Source: Ruminococcus sp.
Lineage (GTDB): Bacteria; Bacillota; Clostridia; Oscillospirales; Acutalibacteraceae
Direction of reading: 5' to 3'
Length of the DNA: 64,000 nt
Assembly (NCBI GenBank): GCA_017410265.1
Contig: JAFQRC010000005.1
Span: 186,001-250,000, forward strand
In this document: positions 18,073-27,176 of the stretch, in pieces
Numbering within the stretch: position 1 is the first letter of the stretch
How the letters are laid out: each line of letters begins with the position of its first letter
The notes under the pieces: model-generated
The model's database searches: none
Seen by the model: the letters and a program-made list of their open reading frames with translations, nothing else
Told to the model about the DNA's origin: nothing
Made by a program: the position numbers and the translations under genes

Positions 18073-18723
18073 TTGAGATTAGACGACGAATTATTTAACG
18101 AAATTTTTGATGAAGAAGAGCATAGTGAAAGCAAGATACAGCAGATAAAGCTTAATAACAGCCTGGCGTCTGCAAATATTTTTGATTGGGTTAACTCAAT
18201 TATTGTTGCTGTTATCGCTGTTGTTATTTTACTCACATTCTGCTTCAGACTCATCGATGTAGACGGCACATCTATGGAGCCGACTCTTATAAATACTGAC
18301 AAGGTTATTGTTACTAACTTGTTTTATGAGCCTGATAACGGTGATGTTATTGTTATCAGCCATGGTGAGGAGTATGATAAACCTCTTGTTAAGCGTGTTA
18401 TAGCTACTGAAGGACAGACTTTAAGAATCGATTTTGAAACAAAGGAAGTTTATGTTGACGGTGTGCTTTTAGACGAGCCATATATTCAGGGTGATACTGT
18501 ACAAGGTGATATGCTAGTTCCTGAGGTTATTCCTGAAGGCAAAGTGTTTGTTATGGGCGATAATCGACCTGTGTCCCTTGATAGCAGATATCACGAGGTC
18601 GGACTTATTGATGTTGATTCAATTATTGGTAAAGCACAGCTTGTTGTTATTCCGCATAAATACATTCCGACTAAATTAAAACCTGTGCTCGATCTCAAAA
18701 ATATCAGATATATTTACGAATAA
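18073..18723 (+). CDS. lepB: Signal peptidase I
   Basis: Cleaves signal peptides of secreted proteins. There is one N-terminal membrane anchor (about 40-58), the catalytic Ser67 in GTSMEPT and the general-base Lys107 in LVKRVIA, plus the GDNR box (FVMGDNRPVSLDSR). The start is the TTG at 18073, with GGGAAG eight bases upstream, giving 216 residues with an acidic cytosolic N-terminus; the GTG at 18064 overlaps that ribosome site. The gene lies between two terminators. Confidence 0.93.
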   Translation: MRLDDELFNEIFDEEEHSESKIQQIKLNNSLASANIFDWVNSIIVAVIAVVILLTFCFRLIDVDGTSMEPTLINTDKVIVTNLFYEPDNGDVIVISHGEEYDKPLVKRVIATEGQTLRIDFETKEVYVDGVLLDEPYIQGDTVQGDMLVPEVIPEGKVFVMGDNRPVSLDSRYHEVGLIDVDSIIGKAQLVVIPHKYIPTKLKPVLDLKNIRYIYE

Positions 18724-18726
18724 ATA

Positions 18727-18755
18727 TTGTATTAAACCTGCTTCTGTTTTATAAT
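18727..18755 (+). promoter_or_regulatory. Promoter for ylqF overlapping the lepB terminator
   Basis: TTGTAT (18727-18732) and TATAAT (18750-18755) with a 17-base spacer. The -10 lies in the loop of the lepB terminator, so the predicted start (about 18762) falls in the 3' arm. Confidence 0.6.
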
Positions 18756-18770
18756 AGATGCAGGTTTTTT
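18734..18770 (+). terminator. Intrinsic terminator of lepB
   Basis: An 8-bp stem AAACCTGC (18734-18741) with GCAGGTTT (18760-18767), an 18-base loop, then T to 18770. The loop holds a consensus -10 element for the next gene. Confidence 0.75.
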
Positions 18771-18784
18771 ATTTGGAGGATATT

Positions 18785-19651
18785 ATGAGCGAAATGCAGA
18801 ATATACAATGGTTCCCCGGTCATATGACCAAGACTAAAAGACAGATTGAAAAGAATTTGAAGTTAGTAGATGCAGTTGCTGAAATTATAGATGCAAGAAT
18901 TCCAGTTAGCAGTCGTAATCCTGATATTGCACAGCTAGTGACTAATAAACCGAGAATTGTTTTGCTTAATAAATGCGATATGGCAGATGAAATAGCTACT
19001 AAATTGTGGATTGAGCACTTTAAAAAGCAGGGGATAATTGCGATAGCTATCGACTGTAAGAGTAACAAGGGTATCAACGCTTTTGTGCCTGCACTAAGAA
19101 ATGCACTACAAAGCAAGATTGATGCTTATAAACGCAAAGGTATGCTCAATCCAAGCATGAGAGTTATGATTGTCGGAATTCCTAATGTAGGAAAATCAAC
19201 CTTTATTAACAGAATATTTAAGCAGAATAAAGCTAAAACTGCTGATAAACCGGGTGTAACAAGAGGTAACCAGTGGTTTACTATTTCTAAAGGCTTTGAG
19301 ATGCTCGATACACCGGGTGTATTGTGGCCTAAATTCGACGACCAGCTGACGGGTGAGCGATTAGCTTTCACAGGAGCTATAAAAGACCAGATAATTGATG
19401 TTGAGCTGCTTGCTGTCAGATTGCTCGAGCTACTAAAAGAATTGAAAACTCCTGATTTTATCGCAAGATTCAAGCTGAATACTGATGAGTTAGATGAGAT
19501 GGACAGCTATGAGCTGCTACAGCTCATCGGAAGAAAGCGCGGTATGTTAATCAGCGGTGGCGAGGTTGATACTGAGAGGGCGGCTATTATGTTGCTTGAC
19601 GAATTCAGAGATGCTAAGCTTGGAAGAATTACTCTTGAATTACCAAATTGA
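18785..19651 (+). CDS. ylqF: Ribosome biogenesis GTPase YlqF (RbgA)
   Basis: A circularly permuted GTPase required for late 50S assembly. The G4 motif NKCD (62-65) precedes the G1 P-loop GIPNVGKS (131-138) and G3 DTPG (175-178), the signature of the permuted family; the N-terminus has IQWFPGHM. The ATG at 18785 follows GGAGG by five bases; the upstream frame overlaps the lepB terminator. It lies between rplS/lepB and rnhB as in other Firmicutes. Confidence 0.95.
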   Translation: MSEMQNIQWFPGHMTKTKRQIEKNLKLVDAVAEIIDARIPVSSRNPDIAQLVTNKPRIVLLNKCDMADEIATKLWIEHFKKQGIIAIAIDCKSNKGINAFVPALRNALQSKIDAYKRKGMLNPSMRVMIVGIPNVGKSTFINRIFKQNKAKTADKPGVTRGNQWFTISKGFEMLDTPGVLWPKFDDQLTGERLAFTGAIKDQIIDVELLAVRLLELLKELKTPDFIARFKLNTDELDEMDSYELLQLIGRKRGMLISGGEVDTERAAIMLLDEFRDAKLGRITLELPN

Positions 19652-19659
19652 GGTATATT

Positions 19660-20286
19660 ATGAAAAAAGAAGTTTTACCTGTCGAATGGTTAAAATACGA
19701 AAATGAATTAAGAGCTCAGGGATATAAATATATCTGTGGTGTTGATGAGGCAGGAAGAGGTCCACTTGCAGGTCCTGTATGTGCAGCGGCTGTCATTTTA
19801 CCACCTGATACTATTATCGAAGGAGTCAACGACTCAAAGAAACTCACTGAAAAAAAGCGCGAAGAGCTCTTTGACGTAGTTATAGAAACTGCTCTTGCTT
19901 ACTGTATTGCCTTTGGCTCTGTTGAGGAAATAGAAGAGCATAATATTTTAGCCACTACTATGATGACAATGAAGAGAGCTGTTGAAGGTTTGGATATTAA
20001 AGCTGATTACGCGATAATTGACGGAAACAAACTCCCGAAGCTCGATATACCTGCTCAGTATGTAATAAAAGGTGACGCGAATTCTATGTCTATTGCGGCA
20101 GCTTCTATACTAGCTAAGGTTAGCAGAGATAGGCTGATGCTTGAATACGCGAAAGCATATCCGCAGTACTGCTTTGAAAAACACAAGGGCTACGGAACTA
20201 AGCTTCATAACGAGATGATATTGCAGTATGGTCCGTCACCAATACATAGAATGAGCTTTTTGAAAAAGCTACTTAACGGTAAATAG
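19660..20286 (+). CDS. rnhB: Ribonuclease HII
   Basis: Removes RNA primers and single ribonucleotides from DNA. The catalytic DEAGRGPLAGP motif begins at D29-E30; AIIDGNK and the SIAAASILAKVSRDR block follow. At 208 residues it is normal. The ATG at 19660 has TTGAGG six bases upstream, which overlaps the ylqF stop region. yraN starts one base after the stop. Confidence 0.95.
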   Translation: MKKEVLPVEWLKYENELRAQGYKYICGVDEAGRGPLAGPVCAAAVILPPDTIIEGVNDSKKLTEKKREELFDVVIETALAYCIAFGSVEEIEEHNILATTMMTMKRAVEGLDIKADYAIIDGNKLPKLDIPAQYVIKGDANSMSIAAASILAKVSRDRLMLEYAKAYPQYCFEKHKGYGTKLHNEMILQYGPSPIHRMSFLKKLLNGK

Positions 20287-20287
20287 T

Positions 20288-20677
20288 ATGAGTATTTTAA
20301 GCAAAAAAGCAGCTGGAAACATTGGTGAGAATACTGCTGTTAAGTTTCTTAAGAAGAATAAATACAAGATTATTGAAACGAACTATAAGGTTAAAGTTGG
20401 TGAAATCGACATAATTTGCGAGAATAAAGAATATATTGTTTTCGTTGAAGTTAAAACCAGAAAGAGCGATTCGATGATTTCGGGTGTATATTCGGTTGAT
20501 AAACGAAAGCAAAATCACATTTTAAAAACTGCAAGTGCTTATCTTAGTGCAAATGAAACCGATAAGCAACCAAGATTCGATATCATTGAGGTTGAGTACC
20601 TTAGCGATGGTACAGCCAGAGTAAAAGAGCATTTAGAGAATGCTTTTATTCAGGGAGGTAGCTATGGAGTATTTTGA
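20288..20677 (+). CDS. yraN: YraN family protein (UPF0102)
   Basis: A predicted small nuclease-like protein of the restriction-endonuclease-like fold. D41, E54 and K56 (GEIDIICENKEYIVFVEVKTR) form a PD-(D/E)XK-type site; the N-terminal GENTAVKFLKKNKYKIIETNYK is family-typical. There is no clear ribosome site, which suggests coupling to rnhB just upstream. It overlaps the dipeptidase gene by 14 bases. The biological role of the family is not established. Confidence 0.9.
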   Translation: MSILSKKAAGNIGENTAVKFLKKNKYKIIETNYKVKVGEIDIICENKEYIVFVEVKTRKSDSMISGVYSVDKRKQNHILKTASAYLSANETDKQPRFDIIEVEYLSDGTARVKEHLENAFIQGGSYGVF

Positions 20678-21545
20678 CTTGCACTGTGATACTTTGTATA
20701 AAGCAACTGTGGAAAATACTACTCTGAACTATAGTGATTATCACATCAGTCTTGATAAGGCGAAATTTCTCGATAAATGGGTTCAATTATTTGCTATATG
20801 GATTCCTGACGAAATAAGAGGGGAAGAGGCTAAAAAACTGTTTTTGAAAGCTACAAAGATTTTTGAGGATTACCGCATAAATAACGATACGATTGATATG
20901 CGTTTATCGGTTGAAAATGCTTCGATGCTTAACGGAGATATAAGAAATATCGATTTGTTAGTACAAAACAATGTTCAATCTGTCACTCTTACTTGGAATG
21001 ATGAAAATGAACTCGGATGTGGTGCAGGGTGCACAAATGCTCATGGGCTAACTAACTTTGGTAAAGAGGTTGTAAAACGACTCGAAGAAAATAACATCTC
21101 AGTTGATTTATCACATGCAAGCGATGAGTTGTTTTACGATGTTATTAATATTGCGAAAAAGCCTGTTATTGCGACACATTCTAATTCTAGAACTGTTACT
21201 GACGTGAAAAGAAATCTGACTGACATACAGTTTAAAATTATTCGTGATATGGGTGGTATCGTCGGTCTGAATTTTTACAAAGGGTTTCTGAATACAGACG
21301 AAGAAAAGGCTTCAATTGATGATTTAGTAAGACACGCTGAACACTTTTTGAACTTAGGTGGAGAGAAGACTCTTGCTATCGGCTCTGACTTCGATGGAGC
21401 TGATATGCCCGGTGATATTAAAGGGATTGAAACTATCCCAGTGATTTATCAGAGATTTGAGCGTGAATTCGGTGTAAAATTAACCAAAAATATCTTCTTT
21501 AACAACGCAAATATGTATTTTACAAACTTTGACAATATGAGATAA
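20664..21545 (+). CDS. Membrane dipeptidase (peptidase M19) family protein
   Basis: A zinc dipeptidase of the renal dipeptidase family. Metal-ligand motifs are HCDT (H7, D9), the Glu in LSVENASML, and histidines in DLSHAS and ATHSNSR; the GSDFDGAD block is near the C-terminus. There is no signal peptide, so it is probably cytosolic. The ATG at 20664 has GGGAGG five bases upstream. Substrate is unknown, with D-amino-acid-containing dipeptides possible. A consensus promoter for thrC lies over its last codons. Confidence 0.85.
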   Translation: MEYFDLHCDTLYKATVENTTLNYSDYHISLDKAKFLDKWVQLFAIWIPDEIRGEEAKKLFLKATKIFEDYRINNDTIDMRLSVENASMLNGDIRNIDLLVQNNVQSVTLTWNDENELGCGAGCTNAHGLTNFGKEVVKRLEENNISVDLSHASDELFYDVINIAKKPVIATHSNSRTVTDVKRNLTDIQFKIIRDMGGIVGLNFYKGFLNTDEEKASIDDLVRHAEHFLNLGGEKTLAIGSDFDGADMPGDIKGIETIPVIYQRFEREFGVKLTKNIFFNNANMYFTNFDNMR

Positions 21546-21557
21546 ATACTGTATAAT
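21529..21557 (+). promoter_or_regulatory. Perfect-consensus promoter for thrC
   Basis: TTGACA (21529-21534), a 17-base spacer and TATAAT (21552-21557). The -35 lies inside the 3' end of the dipeptidase gene. The start near 21564 leaves a short leader of about 25 bases. Confidence 0.85.
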
Positions 21558-21588
21558 TAGATGTTGAATTATAGAAAGGGTGACCTAT

Positions 21589-23094
21589 ATGCTATATAAC
21601 AGTACTCAAAATAATAACAAGGTTGTTTCATCAGCTCAGGCAATAGCTCAGGGCATCTCAGAAGACGGTGGACTTTTTGTACCACAGAGCTTTCCAAAAT
21701 TCAGTTTAACTGATATTGAAAGCATGCTTCAGATGTCATATCAGGACAGAGCTAAAGCTGTATTTAAGTGTTATTTAACAGATTTCACAGAAGAAGAAAT
21801 TGCTGACTGTGTTGATAAGGCTTACACAAAAGAAAAGTTTGAAGATGTTAATCCTGCTCCGATTACCTGTGTTGACTATAACGGTAACGAGTTTAACATT
21901 CTTGAACTTTGGCACGGACCGACCTGCGCATTTAAGGATATGGCATTACAGATATTGCCACATCTTCTCACAAAATCTCTTAAGAAAACCGCTGATGGTA
22001 TTAAGGCTGTTATTCTGGTTGCTACTTCCGGTGATACGGGTAAAGCTGCTCTCGAAGGATTCAAAGATGTTGAGGATACTCAGATTATCGTTTTCTATCC
22101 TGAAAACGGTGTAAGTGCTATGCAGAAGCATCAGATGAATACTCAGGCAGGTGAGAATGTATATGTCTGCGCTATCAAGGGCAACTTTGACGACGCTCAG
22201 ACAGGTGTTAAGCAGATTTTCACTGACCCTGCTAATTCTGAGATTTTGTCACAGCATGGAATGATGTTCTCAAGTGCTAACTCTATCAACTGGGGCAGGC
22301 TTTTGCCACAGATTGTTTACTATGTATCAGCTTATTGCGATATGGTAAAGATGGGTAAAGTTAACTTAGGTGAGAAAATCAACATCGTAGTTCCAACAGG
22401 TAACTTTGGCAATATTCTCGCTGCGTACTACGCGTGTGAAATGGGTATTCCTGTAAACAAGTTTATCTGTGCATCTAACTCAAATAATGTTCTAACTGAT
22501 TTTATCAACACAGGCGTGTATGATAAAAACAGAGATTTTTATACAACAATATCTCCATCTATGGATATTCTTGTCAGTAGTAACCTTGAGCGTCTTTTGT
22601 ATAAACTCTCAGGTAACAACGACGAGGTTGTAAAAGATTTGATGGCTAAGCTTAAGACTGACGGCGTTTACGAAGTATCTGATGATATCAAAGAAAAAAT
22701 CAAGAAAGTTTTCTATGGTGGTTTCTGTGATGAAGATTCTACTAAGACAACAATCAAAAATCTCTTTGATAGTAAGAAATATCTCTGTGATACTCATACT
22801 TCTGTTGCTGTGTCTGTATATGATGACTATGTAAAGGAAACAGGGGATAAAACTCCTGCTGTTATCGCATCAACTGCTAGTCCGTATAAATTCTCAAAAT
22901 CTGTTTTAGAGGCTATGTCTGACGACGCTTTACCTGAAAGCGAGTTTGACATGGTTTATAAGCTTTATTCACTTTCAAATACAAAAGTACCTGCTCCAAT
23001 CGCTGAGCTCAAGGGACTAAAAGCTCGTTTTGATAATGTAACTGATAAAAACGAAATGAAGCAGACTGTGCTCAAAGCGCTGGGTATCAACTGA
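21589..23094 (+). CDS. thrC: Threonine synthase
   Basis: A PLP enzyme converting O-phosphohomoserine to threonine. The PLP lysine is in LWHGPTCAFKDMALQ; the phosphate-binding VATSGDTGKAALEGF and the PTGNFGNILAAYYA block follow. At about 501 residues it is the long form. The ATG at 21589 has AAAGGG eight bases upstream; an earlier GTG overlaps that site. No leader or attenuator was seen. It overlaps the phosphoesterase start as TGATG. Confidence 0.95.
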   Translation: MLYNSTQNNNKVVSSAQAIAQGISEDGGLFVPQSFPKFSLTDIESMLQMSYQDRAKAVFKCYLTDFTEEEIADCVDKAYTKEKFEDVNPAPITCVDYNGNEFNILELWHGPTCAFKDMALQILPHLLTKSLKKTADGIKAVILVATSGDTGKAALEGFKDVEDTQIIVFYPENGVSAMQKHQMNTQAGENVYVCAIKGNFDDAQTGVKQIFTDPANSEILSQHGMMFSSANSINWGRLLPQIVYYVSAYCDMVKMGKVNLGEKINIVVPTGNFGNILAAYYACEMGIPVNKFICASNSNNVLTDFINTGVYDKNRDFYTTISPSMDILVSSNLERLLYKLSGNNDEVVKDLMAKLKTDGVYEVSDDIKEKIKKVFYGGFCDEDSTKTTIKNLFDSKKYLCDTHTSVAVSVYDDYVKETGDKTPAVIASTASPYKFSKSVLEAMSDDALPESEFDMVYKLYSLSNTKVPAPIAELKGLKARFDNVTDKNEMKQTVLKALGIN

Positions 23095-23786
23095 TGGCTC
23101 TTTATGCTATAGCTGATTTACACTTATCTCTCGGTACTGATAAGCCGATGGATATATTCAAAGGCTGGCAGGATTACAGCTCAAGGCTTGAGAAAAACTG
23201 GCGCAATCTGATTACTGATAACGATACAGTTGTTATTGCGGGCGATATTTCCTGGGCTATGAAGCTCGAAGAATGCTACGAGGATTTCAAATTTATAAAT
23301 TCTCTGCCCGGTCAGAAAATACTGCTCAAGGGTAATCACGACTACTGGTGGGCTACGAAAAAGAAAATTGATGAGTTTTTGAAAGAAAATAATTTTTCAA
23401 CAATAAAAATACTTTTCAATAATTCTTTTACTGTTGACGGTATCACAATCTGCGGATCACGCGGTTGGTATTACGATGCCGACACTGAAGCTGATATCAA
23501 GGTTATTAATCGTGAGGTTGGGAGGCTGAAGCTTTCGCTTGATTCCGTTGAAAACAAGGATAGTACTCCCATAGTTTTTCTTCATTATCCGCCTGTTTAT
23601 AACAACCTTGAATGTAAGGAAATTATGGACACGCTCGTGTCATATGGTATTAAAGAGTGTTACTACGGACATCTTCATGGTGCTCACACTCATAAAAATG
23701 CTGTTACCGGTTACTACAAAGATATCAATATGCACCTGATATCTACTGATTATGTCGATTTTATGCCGGTTTTGGTGCGAAATTAA
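23094..23786 (+). CDS. Metallophosphoesterase
   Basis: A calcineurin-like phosphoesterase with the full metal-binding set: ADLHL (D8, H10), AGDISW, KGNHDYWW, a later His in FLHYPP, and YGHLHGAH. At 230 residues it is a single domain without a membrane segment. It is translationally coupled to thrC through a one-base overlap, though no functional link is known. The substrate cannot be deduced. Confidence 0.88.
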   Translation: MALYAIADLHLSLGTDKPMDIFKGWQDYSSRLEKNWRNLITDNDTVVIAGDISWAMKLEECYEDFKFINSLPGQKILLKGNHDYWWATKKKIDEFLKENNFSTIKILFNNSFTVDGITICGSRGWYYDADTEADIKVINREVGRLKLSLDSVENKDSTPIVFLHYPPVYNNLECKEIMDTLVSYGIKECYYGHLHGAHTHKNAVTGYYKDINMHLISTDYVDFMPVLVRN

Positions 23787-23827
23787 AAAATAATTTACAA
23801 TTTATTATGGTTTTTTACGCTTATATA

Positions 23828-23836
23828 TGGTATAGT
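23828..23836 (+). promoter_or_regulatory. Extended -10 promoter for tig
   Basis: TGG followed by TATAGT (23831-23836) gives an extended -10; the -35 region is poor. It lies about 30 bases before the tig ATG, which has a strong GAGGAGG site. Confidence 0.45.
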
Positions 23837-23867
23837 ATTACGAGTGTAAAAATGAGGAGGAATTCAA

Positions 23868-25145
23868 ATGAAATTAGTATCATCTAACAAGACTGAAACA
23901 AATACTTATGAACTTACAATTGCTGTTGAAAAGGAAGCTTTTCAGGCAGCTATAGCTAAGGTTTACAAAAAGCAGGTTAAGAATATCAATGTACCTGGTT
24001 TCAGAAAAGGTAAGGCACCTCGTAACATCATCGAAAAAATGTACGGTGCTGATGTATTCTATGATGACGCGATGCAGGAGTGCTATCCTGAGGCTTTAGA
24101 TGCAGCGGCTACTGAGGCTGAGCTTAAAGTTGTTGCTGTTACTAATGTAGAAGTTGAGGAAGTTAACGCTGATGGTTTTACTTTCAAAGCTGTTTGCATT
24201 GTTGAGCCTGAAATCGAAATCAAAGATTACAAGGGCATAGAGATTGAGAAGAAATCAACAGAAGTTACTGATGAACTCGTTAACGAAGAAATCGACAGAG
24301 TAAGAGAAAGAAACAGCCGTATGGTTACTGTTGAAGACAGGGCTGCGCAGAATGGCGACACTACAGTTATTGATTTCGAGGGCTTTGTTGACGGCGTAGC
24401 CTTCGAAGGTGGCAAGGCTGAAAACTTCAACCTTGAGCTAGGTAGCGGTAGCTTTATCCCAGGCTTTGAGGAACAGATTGTTGGTCACAAGGCTGACGAA
24501 GAGTTCACAATTGATGTTAAGTTCCCTGAGGAATATCATTCAGATGAGCTCAAGGGTAAGGATGCGCAGTTTAAGATTACTCTCCATGAAATTAAAGTTA
24601 AAGAGCTTCCTGAAGTTGACGACGAGTTTGTAAAAGATGTCAGCGATAAGGACACTCTTGATGAATACAAAGAAGAACTCAAGGAAAATATCGCAAAGAG
24701 ATTAGAATCTGAGGCTGACAAGGATATCGATGATCAGCTCGTTGTAAAGCTCCTAGAAAAAGTTGAGGGCGAAATTCCTGAGGTTATGTTTGAAAACGAA
24801 TCTAATAACATGATCAGAGAGATGGATATGAGACTTCGTTCTCAGGGTATGGACTTCAACACATATATGCAGTACACAGGTATGAATCCTGAATCTGTAA
24901 AAGAGATGTATCTTCCTGAGGCTACAAAGCGTGTTAAGATGAGACTCGCTTTAGAGAAGATTGCAAAGCTTGAGAATATCACTCCAACTGAAGATGAGCT
25001 TAAAGCTGAATATGATAAACTCGCTGAGGCTTATCAGATGGATGTTGAGCAGGTTAAGGTTGCTATCCCTGCTGATGCACTTTCAACAGACCTTGCTGTT
25101 GAGCAGGCTATGAAGCTTGTTAAGGACAACGCTAAGATTAAATAA
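23868..25145 (+). CDS. tig: Trigger factor
   Basis: A ribosome-associated chaperone and prolyl isomerase. The ribosome-docking signature GFRKGKAP is at 44-51; a FKBP-type PPIase domain lies at about 155-245 (NGDTTVIDFEGFVDG, GSGSFIPGFEEQIVG), followed by the helical C-terminal chaperone arms. At 425 residues it is full length. It is followed by clpP, clpX and lon in the usual Clostridia order. Confidence 0.97.
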   Translation: MKLVSSNKTETNTYELTIAVEKEAFQAAIAKVYKKQVKNINVPGFRKGKAPRNIIEKMYGADVFYDDAMQECYPEALDAAATEAELKVVAVTNVEVEEVNADGFTFKAVCIVEPEIEIKDYKGIEIEKKSTEVTDELVNEEIDRVRERNSRMVTVEDRAAQNGDTTVIDFEGFVDGVAFEGGKAENFNLELGSGSFIPGFEEQIVGHKADEEFTIDVKFPEEYHSDELKGKDAQFKITLHEIKVKELPEVDDEFVKDVSDKDTLDEYKEELKENIAKRLESEADKDIDDQLVVKLLEKVEGEIPEVMFENESNNMIREMDMRLRSQGMDFNTYMQYTGMNPESVKEMYLPEATKRVKMRLALEKIAKLENITPTEDELKAEYDKLAEAYQMDVEQVKVAIPADALSTDLAVEQAMKLVKDNAKIK

Positions 25146-25195
25146 TCAAAAATTGTCAATAATAAATCGTAGATTATCTGAAAGGAGATTTTATT

Positions 25196-25777
25196 ATGAG
25201 TTTAGTACCTTATGTAGTAGAACAGACAAGCAGAGGCGAACGCTCATACGATATTTTTTCCCGTCTGCTTAATGACAGAATCATTATGCTCAACGAAGAA
25301 GTTAATAGTACAACAGCAAGCCTGGTTGTTGCACAGCTTTTATTCTTAGAGGGTCAGGACCCTAATAAGGATATTAGCCTTTACATCAACAGCCCTGGCG
25401 GCTCAGTAACTGACGGCTTAGCTATTTACGATACTATGCAGTACATCAAATGTGATGTTTCTACTATCTGCATGGGTATGGCTGCTTCAATGGGTGCTTT
25501 TCTGCTCGCCGCAGGTGCAAAGGGAAAGAGATACGCTCTCCCTAACAGTGATATTATGATTCACCAGCCATCCGGCGGTGCTAAAGGTCAGGCTACTGAC
25601 ATTGAAATTCATACAAAGCACATTCTCCACACAAAACAGAAGCTCAATGAAATCCTTGCTCAAAACACTGGACAGCCGTTTGATGTTATTGCAAGAGATA
25701 CTGAGCGCGACAACTTTATGACTGCTCAGCAAGCGTTAGAGTACGGACTTATCGACAAAGTTATTGAGAAAAGATAA
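25196..25777 (+). CDS. clpP: ATP-dependent Clp protease proteolytic subunit
   Basis: A serine peptidase forming the 14-mer core of ClpXP. The catalytic triad is S98 (GMAASMGAF), H123 (MIHQPSGG) and D172 ([10 protein letters not shown]). At 193 residues it is normal. The AAAGGAG ribosome site is strong. clpX follows after 20 bases, so the peptidase and its unfoldase are made together. Confidence 0.98.
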   Translation: MSLVPYVVEQTSRGERSYDIFSRLLNDRIIMLNEEVNSTTASLVVAQLLFLEGQDPNKDISLYINSPGGSVTDGLAIYDTMQYIKCDVSTICMGMAASMGAFLLAAGAKGKRYALPNSDIMIHQPSGGAKGQATDIEIHTKHILHTKQKLNEILAQNTGQPFDVIARDTERDNFMTAQQALEYGLIDKVIEKR

Positions 25778-25797
25778 GAAGTTTTAAGGAGATTTGT

Positions 25798-27108
25798 ATG
25801 TCTACTAAAAAGACAGAGGATAATATTTACTGTTCTTTCTGCGGCAAACCACAGGAGATGGTCGGCAGACTGATTGCAGGTAACGGAGTTTACATTTGCG
25901 ACCAGTGTGTTGATTTGTGTATGTCTATCCTCGAAGACAACGATTTTGACCATTCTGAAATCGAAGCAAGCAGCAAGAATAGCCCTGTTCTTTTAAAGCC
26001 ACAGGAAATTAAAGCTATACTTGACGACTATGTAATCGGTCAGGACGAAGCTAAGAAGACTCTCGCTGTCGCTGTTTACAACCACTATAAAAGAGTGTTT
26101 AACTGTGGCAATAATGTTGAGTTTGCTAAGAGTAATGTTTTACTTTTAGGTCCAACTGGCGTTGGTAAAACCTTGCTTGCTCAAACTTTAGCAAAAGCAC
26201 TTGATGTACCTTTCGCTATCGCTGATGCTACAACACTTACTGAAGCGGGCTATGTTGGCGAAGATGTTGAAAACATCCTTTTAAAGCTTATTCAGGCTGC
26301 TGATTTTGATATTGAAAAAGCTGAGCGTGGTATTATTTATATCGACGAAATTGATAAGATTGCTCGTAAATCTGAAAATCCGTCCATCACAAGAGATGTA
26401 AGCGGTGAGGGCGTTCAGCAGGCTTTACTCAAAATCGTTGAAGGTACTGTTTCAAATGTTCCTCCTCAGGGTGGCAGAAAGCATCCTCAGCAGGAGTTTT
26501 TACAAATTGATACAAAGAACATCCTCTTTATCTGCGGAGGTGCTTTTGACGGCTTGGAGAAAATTGTCGGCAAAAGACTTGGCTCATCAACTTTAGGTTT
26601 TGAATCAACTATTCAGGACAGAAAAGAACTTGATGAAACTGCGTGGATGAGTGAGGTTGTTGCTCACGACTTGGTTAAGTACGGTATTATTCCTGAACTT
26701 ATCGGTAGATTACCTGTTATTACAGCTCTATCAGGTCTAGATATTGACTCTATGGTTAAGATTCTCACTGTTCCCAAGAACTCTGTTATCGCACAGTACA
26801 AGCACCTGTTTGCGCTTGACAATGTTGAAATTGACTTTGAGAGTGATGCTTTAGTAGCTATTGCTAAGCTTGCAAAAGAACAGAAAACCGGTGCCAGAGG
26901 CATCAGAGGAATTATGGAATCACTGCTCAAAGACCTGATGTTCGAAACACCGAGCGATGTCACTATTTCTAAGATTATTATCAAGAAGGAAACCGTGACA
27001 GATGGTGTAGAGCCTGAGATAATCAGAAACTCTGGGAAATCACCAATAAAGATAGATATTGATATTTCTGATAATCCTGCTAACCATACAAAAAATAACG
27101 CATCTTGA
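25798..27108 (+). CDS. clpX: Clp protease ATP-binding subunit ClpX
   Basis: An AAA+ unfoldase that feeds ClpP. The N-terminal zinc-binding domain has C12, C15, C34 and C37; Walker A GPTGVGKT is at 118-125, Walker [11 protein letters not shown], and the ClpP-docking loop is the LGF of SSTLGFES. At 436 residues it has normal length. A long hairpin separates it from lon. Confidence 0.98.
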   Translation: MSTKKTEDNIYCSFCGKPQEMVGRLIAGNGVYICDQCVDLCMSILEDNDFDHSEIEASSKNSPVLLKPQEIKAILDDYVIGQDEAKKTLAVAVYNHYKRVFNCGNNVEFAKSNVLLLGPTGVGKTLLAQTLAKALDVPFAIADATTLTEAGYVGEDVENILLKLIQAADFDIEKAERGIIYIDEIDKIARKSENPSITRDVSGEGVQQALLKIVEGTVSNVPPQGGRKHPQQEFLQIDTKNILFICGGAFDGLEKIVGKRLGSSTLGFESTIQDRKELDETAWMSEVVAHDLVKYGIIPELIGRLPVITALSGLDIDSMVKILTVPKNSVIAQYKHLFALDNVEIDFESDALVAIAKLAKEQKTGARGIRGIMESLLKDLMFETPSDVTISKIIIKKETVTDGVEPEIIRNSGKSPIKIDIDISDNPANHTKNNAS

Positions 27109-27120
27109 TTTAAAAATTTA

Positions 27121-27156
27121 ACGGCTGTATATCATGATGTGGTGATATACAGTCGT
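27121..27156 (+). terminator. Hairpin between clpX and lon, probable terminator
   Basis: A 14-bp stem with one G-T pair (27121-27134 with 27143-27156) and an eight-base loop, followed by TTTAATTTT. The lon ribosome site CGGAG starts ten bases after the stem. Confidence 0.65.
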
Positions 27157-27176
27157 TTTAATTTTCGGAGAATATT

